Assembly (NCBI GenBank): GCA_025890175.1 | Contig: JANPYM010000009.1 | Location: forward strand, 951,650-1,015,649 | From: Ciborinia camelliae | Lineage: Eukaryota > Ascomycota > Leotiomycetes > Helotiales > Sclerotiniaceae | Direction of reading: 5' to 3' | DNA: 64,000 bases | In this document: in pieces, positions 34,355 through 44,576 of the stretch | Layout of the letters: every line of letters begins with the position of its first letter | How positions within the stretch are numbered: position 1 is the stretch's first letter | Position numbers and translations under genes: made by a program | Notes under the pieces: model-generated | The model's database searches: none | What the model was told of the DNA's origin: nothing | What the model saw: only the letters and a program-made list of their open reading frames with translations

Positions 34355-35534
34355 TCAACCCAAAACCTTCTTCGCCAACGACGGTGGGTTTCCGCATTCT
34401 TCCAGTAATTTCAAGTGGCCCTCCATAGCCCCCTGACAAAATCCATGCAAATACATCTCCTCAACCCCCTTCCACTTGCCATCACTTCCCCCATCAAAAA
34501 CCTCCATGCTAAACCAGCCTCTAAATCCCGTTCCCAGGACCGCGCGCGCAACTTCGACAATCGGTAGATAGCCCCCATGAAAGGGGTACGGGCGGAAATC
34601 ATGAGACCATTTACCTCTTGCTCTCAATTCCTCTTTTCCTTTGGATTCTGGAGTAGAGGGGATAGGAGCAGGTGGTTTATAAGCATCGGAGATCTGGAGC
34701 AAATAAATTTTCTCGGGGGGGACGGTGGTCGTGAGGAATTGGAGGGATTGCGTGAGGTTCATGTGGAGTTTGGCTTGAGTTCCTAAATGAGAGATTAGGC
34801 CTGAGGACGTGGATGGGTCGCCGTATTCGCCGCCGGCGATTTGGAATGTGTTGAGACAGAGACCGATATTGGGGCGGTCGACGAGTTGCACTAATTTCCA
34901 GACTTCTTTCCAGGTTGGGGCGTGCGTTGCCCAGCACCTAATTGGGGGAGGGGGATTAGTATTGTGTCTGAAGTAGGGCATGGTGATGGAGGGATAGGGT
35001 GGGATGGGAAAGGATGAGAGGGCCAATTTACCAGTTCTCATAAGCAAGACGATAATTGTGCACCGCTAGCATGTCAGCTAATTCCCTCAAATCTGCCGCC
35101 AAAACATTGAAATCCGACGATATATCTGGAGAATCTGAACTTCCAACCTGCAACATATCCGTCCCAACAGCTCCCATAATACGAATCCAACCCCTCGCCC
35201 TCTCAAAAGCATCTTTCCTCTCATCCGAGCCCTCTGGCCAACCCTCGAAGTTCGAAAGCGGTTGTAACATCATTATTCTCAAGTTATTCTTCTCGGATAG
35301 CTTTTTGACTTCGACTCCAGCGGTACATAATGAATCGTAGTCATTTTCTTTTATTTCTCTTTTATGGAAGGTGGAGGCGAAGGATAGGAGATCAGGAAAT
35401 CCGAGTTCGATTGCTGTGAAACCAGCTGAGGATATGGCAGAGAGTTTGGAGGAAAGAGGAGTGGAAGTTGTGCCAACGGAGACAGTGGCGAATGAAGCTG
35501 GGATTTGAGTGAGGGATTCTGGGGATATTGTCAT
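34355..35534 (-). CDS. 3-dehydroshikimate dehydratase-like TIM-barrel protein
   Basis: Exons 35534-35032 and 34937-34355 join (94-base intron) to give 361 residues. The sequence fits the AP-endonuclease-2/sugar isomerase TIM-barrel superfamily, closest by eye to fungal 3-dehydroshikimate dehydratases of quinate catabolism. Matching segments are FTAIELGFPDLL, IMMLQPLSNFEGW, GTDMLQVGSS, ADLRELADMLAVHNYRLAYE, CWATHAPTW, VDRPNIGLCLNTFQIAG, and FRGWFSMEVFDGG. These include the acidic and His residues that bind the metal. The enzyme would convert 3-dehydroshikimate to protocatechuate; some relatives act on other keto acids or sugars. No other quinate-pathway gene (dehydrogenase, permease, activator) is nearby, so the pathway assignment rests on sequence alone. 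Confidence 0.78.
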
Positions 35535-36022
35535 GGTGAAAGATGGGATTGTTTGAAAGGTTGTGAGTCTGAATTGAGATCAGAAAACATGAAGGAGGGG
35601 AGAGAGTACTTGAGGTGAAGTTCTTATATGGGAAGTGACGTCAGGTCAAGGAGGGTGGTGGGGCAGGTCTTTCACGTGATTGCCCATCATAGAGAGTTTT
35701 GGGAGCATTCAGGGAGATACTGCTTGTTTCTTTTTGTCAGAAAGAGGTTTGAAGTATTTACTAGGTAGTGGTCTTAGTATTGGTAGTGGTGATGGAAAAT
35801 TGGTTGTTTGCCAATGTTTGGGTAAGCATCGGCAGTAAGGTAAGGAAGGTTGTCATGGTTTGCATAACCTTTTCACCCATTCGAATGTGAGTATCATTTT
35901 CATGTGAAATGTGAAAATGGTTTGTCCTCCATAGATTGGTGAAAAGTAAAATAATAAGACGTACCATACTTGTGGTAATTGGGTATCTCAAAACAGAAAA
36001 TATGTCCTCATCGTTGGAAAAA
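35535..36022. other. Promoter of the dehydratase gene and 3' flank of SLX9
   Basis: Nearly 490 bases lie between two minus-strand genes. The part next to 35535 should be the dehydratase promoter. The 76-codon minus-strand frame at 35761-35991 has no family resemblance and is probably chance. Confidence 0.4.
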
Positions 36023-36655
36023 TCAAGCCTTTCTGAACTCTTCCTTCTGCTCCATGGTTTGTGAAATAAATCCCCTCAATGCAGCCCATCTACTTGCAGT
36101 CCCCGAAGCAGCTGGCGCCTCTTGACCGTCCACAATAGTAGCATCCTTTGGTTTCTCTTCTGTCACTCCAGCCAATTGCGCCATATTCTTTCCAAATCTT
36201 TCCCTCTCCATCGCCTCCAACTTCTCCCTCTTCTTCGTTGCTCCAGGTCGACTCTTCATACTCTTCTGTTTAATCTTTCCACTCTCTCCCCTACTAATTT
36301 TCTCCAAGCCCTCTCCCTCAAAATCTGGTAATGCATCTGCGAGACTCTCTAATGTGGTGACCAATTTTTTATTTGGGCGTCTGCGCTTGAGGGGTTTGGA
36401 ATTGCCTTTTTCGATACGGTTTACGAAGGCAGAATGTTTGATTGTTCGTTTATCTCTTTTCGACTCGATGAAAGAATCAGATATGATGGCACCTTCACGA
36501 TGCTTGGGAGGAGCGTGGACACCTGAGCCTGCTTGAGAAGCTTTCGCGCGCATAGAATTTCTTTTTTTGGGTGCGGTGGGCGCCTGTAAAGATGGTTAGT
36601 TAGTTGTACGATTCGGGAAAGAAAAGAAGAATAGATTAATATTTCACTATACCAT
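36023..36655 (-). CDS. SLX9: Slx9-like ribosome biogenesis protein
   Basis: The model is a one-codon first exon (36655-36653, ATG), a 69-base intron and exon 2 (36583-36023), giving 187 residues beginning MAPTAPKKRNSMRAKAS. The core matches fungal Slx9: DSFIESKRDKRTIKHSAF, VNRIEKG, KRRRPNKKLVTTLESLADAL with a following PDF motif, and a conserved C-terminal RWAALRGFISQTMEQ. Slx9 binds pre-40S particles and aids 18S rRNA processing and export. If the first intron is ignored, translation could start at Met 36553 and lose ten residues. It diverges from UBA4 with only 264 bases between starts. Confidence 0.82.
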
Positions 36656-36919
36656 GATTGCTATGTTATTATTATTATGATCCCTTAAAATATTTCAAGA
36701 GGATATGCGAGAAGATTGAAGAAGTAAAAATGTTCACTGCCCTCTGGTATATGGTGTACGATAGGTTACCTGTAACTTAGCGAATAAAAAAGTTAAGGTT
36801 GTCCTAGAACGGGCACTACCCGACTGTATTAATATTTTTATGACGAAGCGACTTTCACAATTCCTAAAACTTACACTTCCAAAATTCTATCCACCAATAC
36901 CTACCTAGGTATCCATGAT

Positions 36920-38473
36920 ATGATGGATTCTGCTGAGGAAAAAGCAAATGCTTTACGCCGTCAAATAGCTGATACTGAGACTGAGCTTGCAAGTCTAAAA
37001 TTGCAACTTTTGAGTATCGAAGAAAAGAATGATGATACAAAAAATTTGACTTCGGAGAAAGATGGTCGCGTGACTCAAGGTGATAGCAAATGGCCCATGA
37101 GTTTGGAAGAATACAAAAGATATGGAAGGCAGATGATTGTACCTAATATTGGCATAGAAGGTTAGTTATTCTTCTATCTTGCGACTACTTGGCTGATGCG
37201 AGTTTTAGGGCAACTACGACTTAAATCCGCCTCTATTCTCCTAGTTGGAGCGGGAGGTTTGGGATGTCCGGCGGCTGCATATATTGCCGGCGCAGGAGTT
37301 GGTACTATTGGGATTGTAGATGGGGATATTGTTGAAGAATCGAATTTACATCGTCAGATATTGCATAGTACAAATAAAGTAGGTGTCAATAAAGCTGTTA
37401 GTATTGCTAAATATATATCAGGGTGCGTATCTCCTCCACTCATTCATGCGCATTCATTCGTAATAACAAATTCTAGTCTTAATCCCAATGTAAAAACAAA
37501 TATCTACGAAACGCATCTTACACCTCAAAATGCACAAGATATAGTCAAAGATTATGATCTAGTTCTCGACTGCACCGATCATCCCACATCCCGCTATCTC
37601 ATCTCAGATATCTGTGTTCTCCTCCAAAAACCTCTAGTCTCCGCCTCTGCACTCCGAACAGATGGTCAACTAATTGTCTTGAACAATCCTCCTCTACCTC
37701 CCGGTAACCTCTCAGGTGGTCCATGTTACCGCTGTGTATTCCCTAAACCACCGCCACCAGAAGCTGTAACAAGTTGTGGCGATGGAGGGATCATTGGACC
37801 TGTTGTGGGTGTAATGGGAGTTTTACAAGCCTTGGAAGCTATAAAACTTATTGCATCTGGAAAATTAACTGCTGTTGAAGAAACTGGCAATACAAATCAT
37901 ACATCCAAGACGAATCCTACTACCATGTTACTATTCTCTACAAATGGAACATCCCCGTTTAGAAATGTTCGATTGAGAGGTAGAAGATCGAATTGTTTCG
38001 CTTGTGGAGAGGAGGCTCAATTGTCTCATGAGCAAATGAAGTCAGGTTCGATGGACTATGTCTTATTCTGCGGCATGCTTCATCCTGTTGCACTATTGAG
38101 TGACGAAGAGAGAATCGAAGCAAGACAGTACGAAGAATCGATAAGGAAGAAAGAAAAAGATCACTTGTTGATTGATGTTCGGGAGAAGGTGCAGTTTGAT
38201 ATTTGTAATATCGAGGGTTCTTACAACATACCTTTCTCATCATTCCAAGGAAACAAAGGCATTGAGGATTGTCCACTATCACGGCTCACCGACAACCTGC
38301 ACCCGAAGACTCCCATATATTTCGTCTGTAGACTGGGTAATGACTCTCAAGTAGCAACAAAAAAGATGAAGGAATTGGGATTTGATGAAAAAGGCGAAAG
38401 ATATATTGGTGATATTAAAGGAGGTCTACGGTCTTGGAAAGATCAAGTTGATAGCTCTTGGCCGGAATACTAG
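36920..38473 (+). CDS. UBA4: Uba4: adenylyltransferase and sulfurtransferase (MOCS3-like)
   Basis: Exons 36920-37160, 37209-37422 and 37477-38473 give 483 residues. The N-terminal E1-like domain has the ATP loop GAGGLGCP (about 93-100), the DGDIVEESNLHRQ motif, and LDCTDHPTSRYL. It also has the zinc CxxC pairs (CYRC, CFAC) and the TSCGDGG Cys that accepts the activated Urm1. The C-terminal rhodanese domain (about 370-475) has IDVREKVQFD and active Cys in FVCRLGND. The enzyme activates Urm1 as a thiocarboxylate for tRNA wobble-uridine thiolation and urmylation, and may serve molybdopterin synthase in filamentous fungi. The second intron is 54 bases, a multiple of three without a stop, so retention would insert 18 residues. 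Confidence 0.95.
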
Positions 38474-38697
38474 ATGAGACTACAATAGCAAAATCAAAAC
38501 TCTGGATATGAGAAATTGGAAGAGAGATATTGGTTTTGGTATTGTGTGCGAAAATTGCATGATGTGATGCAGTGATGAACGCCAAATTCGTACAACTGCC
38601 AGCTAATGTTATGTCTTTGCTTGCCATAAAAAAATATGATATCCATTACAACCAACCATTCCTTCCCCCATTTTCCTGTCCGTCCCTAGTTGACTTT

Positions 38698-39503
38698 TTA
38701 CACATATGTTTGTCGTTTCCTATTGAATGCTCTTTGATCCTTCAACCATTGCCTATATCCCGCGACGCTCGAGATTTTCTCGCCATAATAATCTAAAGGA
38801 AAAGTTAGCCCATATCCCTCAAAACTCCCACCCTCTTCTTCCCAAACAAAACCCCCAACTTACCAGGCACTGGATTCGCCATCGAACTAGCACTAGGATC
38901 CACCCTATACTTCTTAATCCTCGCATAAAACTCCTTTTCCTTAACATCCATCTGTTGTCTAAACTTCCTATTCTTCACATTGAACGCCGCCGTCCCCAAT
39001 ATAGGTCCCGTCAACCATCCCGCTCCTCCACATGCAAATGTCACCAATCCCAATGTAATAAATGGATCCAAAGGAATTTGTCCCACCAGCGCATCCATAT
39101 CCGCATGTGTAAGGATTTGCGCACCGATTGCGAAACCGCCAAAGCCGGTACCGATGGAGGAACCGAGTTGGAACCAGCGTCGTGTGCGGCGGAGCTTGAA
39201 AAATGTGTTCCAGTCTAGGACTTCGGTTTGCGCTGTGCTGGATGTTTGTGAAGAGTTGGTGGAGGGGGAGGAAGATGTGCTGACTGTGGATGCGGAGCGA
39301 GTAGAGGGCGAGATTGGCTGAAATCTGACATTGCGTTTATAGATTGGAACTTGAACTCGACGTCGCGAGCTTGGGCTCTGATTGTCTGAAGTGCGAAGAG
39401 GGGTAGGTGGTGCTGCGGTTTGATAGGTGCATGATGTGAGGAATGACGGCTGCATGCGGCAGCTAGCTGCTGCTGTTCTTAAGGTCGGTGCTGAATACAG
39501 CAT
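38698..39503 (-). CDS. PAM17: Pam17, mitochondrial presequence translocase motor subunit
   Basis: Exons 39503-38864 and 38792-38698 join across a 71-base intron (donor GTAAGT) to give 244 residues. A Ser/Thr/Arg-rich N-terminus of about 90 residues suits a matrix-targeting presequence. The conserved Pam17 domain follows: LDWNTFFKLRRTRRWFQLGS, then two membrane segments (SSIGTGFGGFAIGAQIL and PFITLGLVTFACGGAGWLTG). After FARIKKYRVDP-like sequence the protein ends with the family hallmark DYYGEKISSVAGYRQWLKDQ. It sits in the inner membrane and helps organise the TIM23 import motor. Its 3' end converges on UBA4, 225 bases away. Confidence 0.95.
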
Positions 39504-39769
39504 TTTGGTTGAGAAGGGGGGTAGTGTAAGTTGTAGATTCTGGGGAATTTTTTTGATGTGATGACGAAAAAGATGCTTTCGCAGAGAGCTTGTCGATCCT
39601 GGTCTTGATATTGGTGAATACGCGTAGATAGGTCAAATAGGTTATTATTCTTCTTAAGGCGGCGAGACTATTTACGAGATTTTGAGCTAGTACACGTGGA
39701 AGATGGATTTAGAGCGATCAGAAAGAGCTCTAAAGATGTTGTCCAGGTGACTTAAAATATCATCTCTTA
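39504..39769 (-). promoter_or_regulatory. PAM17 upstream region
   Basis: Sequence of normal composition between PAM17 and the AT-rich island. It should contain the PAM17 promoter. No distinct site is recognised. Confidence 0.35.
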
Positions 39770-40335
39770 CGTAATTAAAAACAAAACTCAATTATTAATC
39801 ATTCTTTATTAAATTTAAGATCGAATTAATAATATTCACTAAGCTATAAAGACTCGTAATGTTAAATTAAAAATTATAAAATATAAGAATAATTATATAA
39901 ATATTAGTATAAATAGAAATTAATACTTTTTAGCTTTAAATATAATTTTTCGAGTTATTTTTATTATAAAGATATACTTAGTATAGATTCGAATGTTCTA
40001 GAAAAATAATAATATTTTAATTGGTTTTAAGTTTCGAGTTTTTTTTCTTTAACTTTAATAAATTTAAATGCTTTTTACTAAAATTCTTTTAAAATCTCTT
40101 CTTTAAAACATCTCTTTCAGTTATCTAAAACTAAAGAAAACTTTATATAAAGTTTTCTTTGTTAATTGAATTCTACTAATCTTTTCAAGTAATTTAAGTT
40201 CGTTTATTTAGATATTTAAAGTGAAAAGAATGAAATCGCTATATCGTTAATTTTAGCTGTCATTTAATTTCATCTCTAAAACAACTTAACCACTTCTCAA
40301 CTTTTAATTTTATTCAACGCGATACCAGTTTATTT
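39770..40335. repeat. AT-rich island, possible RIP-degraded element
   Basis: For about 565 bases the sequence is dominated by A and T, with very many TpA steps and few C or G. It changes abruptly from, and back to, normal composition. No frame is open. This is the appearance of a transposon remnant altered by repeat-induced point mutation, but no element type or terminal repeat is recognisable. A Ψ-like alternative is a natural AT-rich promoter or origin-like sequence. Confidence 0.6.
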
Positions 40336-40428
40336 ATTAGAATCATTTTCCCCATTCCCCATTGGGGACGAGAGGATTAAAGTTAAAAAATATCGACTTC
40401 AATCAAATCCGTCCTGATATTCCTAATA

Positions 40429-42276
40429 ATGTCTTCAGAAAGTAATTCTGACTTCACCGGGGATGATACGAATTTACCAAAATCAAAATTGGCCTTTGAC
40501 TTCAAAGTAGTCGAAAGACCGATCTATATACCAAATAGCGGTCCACCCCTTCAACCAATTTCACTCATTCCTCCTCACAAATTAAAAGGAATTATTCTCG
40601 ACTGTATTCCATATCCAAAGCCGAAAGACCCTAGCCACTTCTTGGTGGGTTACGAAAACGAGCCACATAATCAACTTATTATACACCCAAATAACATTCG
40701 GAATTATGTATCGGAATATACTTTGGAAAATTGGGAACATGAACGAAGTACTGCAGAAGAGAACCGCGCCATTGAAGAACTTCAACCACGTTTAATAGCG
40801 GCAGAGAAAGCAAGAAGATTGCGAGAATTGAAAAAGGCCGGATTGTCACGTGACGTTCTTAAGGGAGAGAATCCTGAACAATATGAGGCATTGGGGATGC
40901 CGAGGAAGAGAGGCAGGCCTCCTAAATCTATGGCGAGCGTATTCAAACCAGTACCTAAGCCATTACCCGATCTACCAGGTGGGAAACGTCGGCCAGGACG
41001 ACCTCGAAAAGTGGTGGAAGTTCATGTTAATCCACCTAGCACTTCACACCATCAGCAACCCTCTTTGTCTCAGCCTTCCTTGTCTCAGCCATCTCTATCT
41101 CAATCCTTTCCTACAGCATCAAGAGCAATGTTGGAGCATGCAGTCGTCGATTCGGAAAGTGAGGGGGAAGATGATAATCCCGATCATGCTGTAGTTCTTC
41201 AACTCAACAATGAGGCAAACCAAACATCTAGCTCTGTCATGAATTCATCTACTATCTCTAGAGGTTCGAGTCCTATCATGAGAGCTTCAGGTCAAGATCA
41301 AATCAACAAAAGTCCTATACAGTCACCTCAGAAAAGCAAATCTTTCAAGAAATCACCCCACGATCGTGTCCAACGAGCTCCAATTCTCCCAGGCATGAGT
41401 GTGGATGCGTATCCATACAAAAGTTCAAACACCGATGCTCATAACCAGAATAAGAGCTTGAGGAACCAGGAGAGCTCAAGTCTTCAGCATTTACCTATTC
41501 CATCAGTTGAAAATGGACAATCTACTGGTCATACGTTCCCCGGCACAAGACGGAAATCCCAATCAAAAATCATTGATCACTTTAAAGATACCGATACCAC
41601 AAGCCCTGCTCTGAAAATTTTGGAAGCGAACCGATATCAGCCTTCATCTAGTCTAAAACGCAAATCCACTGATCAAGAAGGAGAGTCAAGTGGTAAATCT
41701 CGAACTAAAAGTCGAAGACTTGATGACTACTTGGATGCCGACTACAAAGCCCCTTTGAAAAGGGGGATTGAATTAGCCATGGATAATCGTACTCCAAGCT
41801 TTGATCCTAGCTCAAGTACACGACGTGAAAGTGATGCTTTCAATCTCCGTAGTTCTAGAAGCAGAAGTCGACGACTCGAATCTTCCCCAGATAACGAAGT
41901 TGAGGAGGAAAATGAACATGTAGATGGATACGAAGGCGAGGAGGGAGATGAAGAGGAAGAGGAAGAAGCAGTTTATGATAGCGAACCGCCAATTTGGGCC
42001 GTGAAATCTATATTGGATCACAAGTATGAATGGAATGAAAACAACGATAAGCAAGTACTGTGGTATTTTGTTGATTGGGAAGGAGATTGGGATCCATCAT
42101 GGGAACCTGCCACCCAAGTTTCAAAAGGGGCCGTCGATGCGTACAATGCTTCGAGACAAGCTAATGGACTTGGCGATCTTTCTGTTTCGATCGACGCGGT
42201 GGATATCGGAGAAAATGGCGGTGGTTTGGCACGGGGCGATAGCCTTGAACGCAGTATTGATGGCGATGCATTCTAA
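40429..42276 (+). CDS. Chromodomain protein with two AT-hooks
   Basis: An intronless frame of 615 residues. The C-terminal chromodomain (about 524-580) reads WAVKSILDHKYEW...QVLWYFVDWEGDWDPSWEPA, with the aromatic cage-type positions of histone-methyl-lysine readers. A second, weaker chromo-like segment occurs at about 53-105 (LKGIILDCIPYPKPKDPSHF ... LENWEHE). Two AT-hooks, KRGRPPK (about 158-164) and RRPGRPRK (about 185-192), lie between them. A QPSLSQPSLSQPSLSQ repeat occurs near residue 213, and an acidic run precedes the chromodomain. The protein probably binds AT-rich, methylated chromatin. It is not HP1: no chromoshadow domain is visible. It starts about 95 bases after an AT-rich island. 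Confidence 0.88.
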   Translation: MSSESNSDFTGDDTNLPKSKLAFDFKVVERPIYIPNSGPPLQPISLIPPHKLKGIILDCIPYPKPKDPSHFLVGYENEPHNQLIIHPNNIRNYVSEYTLENWEHERSTAEENRAIEELQPRLIAAEKARRLRELKKAGLSRDVLKGENPEQYEALGMPRKRGRPPKSMASVFKPVPKPLPDLPGGKRRPGRPRKVVEVHVNPPSTSHHQQPSLSQPSLSQPSLSQSFPTASRAMLEHAVVDSESEGEDDNPDHAVVLQLNNEANQTSSSVMNSSTISRGSSPIMRASGQDQINKSPIQSPQKSKSFKKSPHDRVQRAPILPGMSVDAYPYKSSNTDAHNQNKSLRNQESSSLQHLPIPSVENGQSTGHTFPGTRRKSQSKIIDHFKDTDTTSPALKILEANRYQPSSSLKRKSTDQEGESSGKSRTKSRRLDDYLDADYKAPLKRGIELAMDNRTPSFDPSSSTRRESDAFNLRSSRSRSRRLESSPDNEVEEENEHVDGYEGEEGDEEEEEEAVYDSEPPIWAVKSILDHKYEWNENNDKQVLWYFVDWEGDWDPSWEPATQVSKGAVDAYNASRQANGLGDLSVSIDAVDIGENGGGLARGDSLERSIDGDAF

Positions 42277-42985
42277 TAGTCTTTCTTTGAGGAAGGATAT
42301 CGAGAATGTCAAGTCTGAAAGGGGAAAGGAGAAGGGGGAAAAGGAGAAGGTGAATTAGACACTTCGCTATCGATCAAAGGGCTGATGACATAAACTCAAG
42401 AATGTGGGTGAATCTTCATCGGATATTGATGGATCATTAAAGGAAGCATAATGAGGAAGGCGTTTTTGATGGCATTCTGAGGTTTATAAGGGACCCTGTT
42501 AAAGCATAAAGAGGCGACAATAAAGTTGGTGTTTTACAGATACCCAATAGCATTACGCTGTTTTTCAGCAATTTGCAGTGATATTTTTACTTTGTCTTTC
42601 ATTACGTATACTTCAGGCTTAAAATATCAGGAAGAGCAAGCAAGTGCTACCATGGAATTTGGTAATTAGGCAATTTAGGACTACCCCGCATCTGACCCCC
42701 ACGTTGTGCTATCAAACACACCATTCTAGAAGTCGAGAATTCGGAAGGTTGCAAATACATCGATAGATAGTCACAGGTTTAGTTGTCAGCTTCAGTTCAA
42801 ATAGCTTCCTTTTCCTCGATATCTAAAGTTCTCATCTACCACTTGGATGTTGAATGTTCAAAAAGAAAATTAACATTACACAATCGTCTACTTTATCCGA
42901 AGATCAATCATAAAGTTGACGACCTCCTTCATCTAAACATACAAACCAATTCACAAATATAATTTTCTTCTTTCATCCCAAAAAA
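42277..42985. other. Intergenic region, no gene seen
   Basis: This 0.7 kb contains the 3' UTR of the chromodomain gene and the promoter of the TupA-like gene, with an A-rich leader before 42986. Nothing else is recognised. Confidence 0.4.
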
Positions 42986-44040
42986 ATGGCTTCAATAAAA
43001 ATTGACCCCACCTCCCCCGAACCTTACATCACTCCCGCCGAAATCTACACCGGTCTCGGTTTCAATATCAATGGTAATGCCAGCTCAAACTCTCCCCTTT
43101 CCCCTCCACCCATAGGCCTCCGAATAGCTACCGGAGGCGCCGGTCAATCAGGACTTATCCGCGCGCTTGCCAATTCATTCATCAAACACGAAATGTGTAA
43201 AACAGGTTGTCCGCGATTTACGGTAGCATGGCTGTTATCGGATACTTCGGCGAGTTTCAACTATTTGGGAAGTAAGGCGGCTGATTGTAGTATTACTTAT
43301 CATCATGCTGCAGAGGCGATGGCATTAAGGCAGGGAATTGCGGAGAGGAGGGAGTATGCTTGGAGGGATCATTGGTTGCTTGTTGGTAGGTCATATGGTG
43401 ATGATATGCGTGTTTCCTTTTTTATTGTCCCTTCCCGTTCTGATGATTTCTACATAGGACCGAAAGAAAACCCCGCAGGCCTTCCCCTTGATGGCACGGA
43501 CAATTCGACAATCTATGAACTTTTCTCCAGATTATTCATGGCTTGTGTTGAAAATCCGACTGTTAGATTCTTATCCCGATACGACAAATCAGCCAATAAT
43601 ATCAAAGAATCTTCTATTTGGACAGCTATCGGTCAAACTCCGTGGGCACATCCATATTGTAGCTGGTATCATCGATATGTAGAATTTCCGTTTGCTGCTT
43701 TGAGGGCGGCATGTGCTTTGGGTGAATATACTGTTACTGATAAAGGAACATGGTTGAGTATTGAAGAAGAAATTAGAGAGAAGATGAGCGTTTTCGTATG
43801 TTATGAATTCCAATATCAAGATATATTCTGAGCTAAAAGATTGTATAGAAAGCAAGTTCAGATGAGGCGGACGATCCATTGCTTAATCCTGCACATATCC
43901 TAGTTGGGACAAGGGGAAAGAATCTTGCCATGGCACACAGATTCGCGGATTGGATGGTGGCAAGGGACGGTGGACAAAAGATTATTGAAGAGTTTGAGGT
44001 GAATAGTGCTATATTATATAGTGTTGCTCCAGAAAATTAA
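42986..44040 (+). CDS. Periplasmic-binding-protein-like (tungstate-binding TupA-like) protein
   Basis: Exons 42986-43385, 43458-43795 and 43849-44040 join in frame to give 309 residues. The chain matches the fungal family annotated as extracellular tungstate-binding or PBP-like. Matching segments are RIATGGAGQSGLIRALANSF, FTVAWLLSD, YHHAAEAMALRQGIAERREY, DHWLLVGPKENPAGLP, RFLSRYDKSANNIKESSIW, IGQTPWAHPYCSWYH, and a C-terminal FADWMVARDGGQKIIEEF. Bacterial TupA delivers tungstate to an ABC importer. Fungi have no such periplasm, and this copy has no signal peptide, so the eukaryotic role is unknown. The family probably entered fungi from bacteria. Intron 1 (72 bases) is a stop-free multiple of three; retention would insert 24 residues. 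Confidence 0.85.
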
Positions 44041-44576
44041 CAAAAGGGGCGTATAATATCGTGACGAGGATTGTCTTCTACATATGAAAGGTTTTCCTTT
44101 AGGGGAATTCTGAAGGGGCTAGGATAAGTTCATCAATTATCATATTTGGCACACTTTCATCTCATAGGGCAATCTCTACGGAAAAGCAATACATAGAGAT
44201 CGAAGGAAATTCTTTAATACTCCGCAAAGTCCAGTACTTTTTACATCCAACTACTTCACGATTTCACTCACTTGCAACCATGGCGACTTTTCTTGAACAG
44301 GTGTAAATTAAGGATAGAAAGCACTTTGTTTTACTGATATTTATTGTTCAATTCTTTTTCAAACATTAAAAATATTAGTCAATATTGCAAATATAAACTA
44401 AATTTTCACTGTTCAAATTTCTTTCATAAATTCTCTTTGAAACTGATTTGGTATCTGAACTGAAAGAATTCCCGCCTGTCTTTTCCCTTATGTATAGGTC
44501 TCCTGGTCTCGGCTCTTTGCCAACCAGTGTCAACTTCATTTCTCTCTTGATCACGATGGCCACGTCTATCTTCCCG
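44041..44576. other. Convergent intergenic region
   Basis: About 535 bases between two 3' ends, AT-rich at the right side. No gene or repeat is recognised. Confidence 0.45.

Noticed and set aside
35761..35991. 76-codon Thr-rich frame between the dehydratase and SLX9 genes
   Set aside because: The composition reflects local repeats (ACTACC-like), with no conserved segment and no splice partners.
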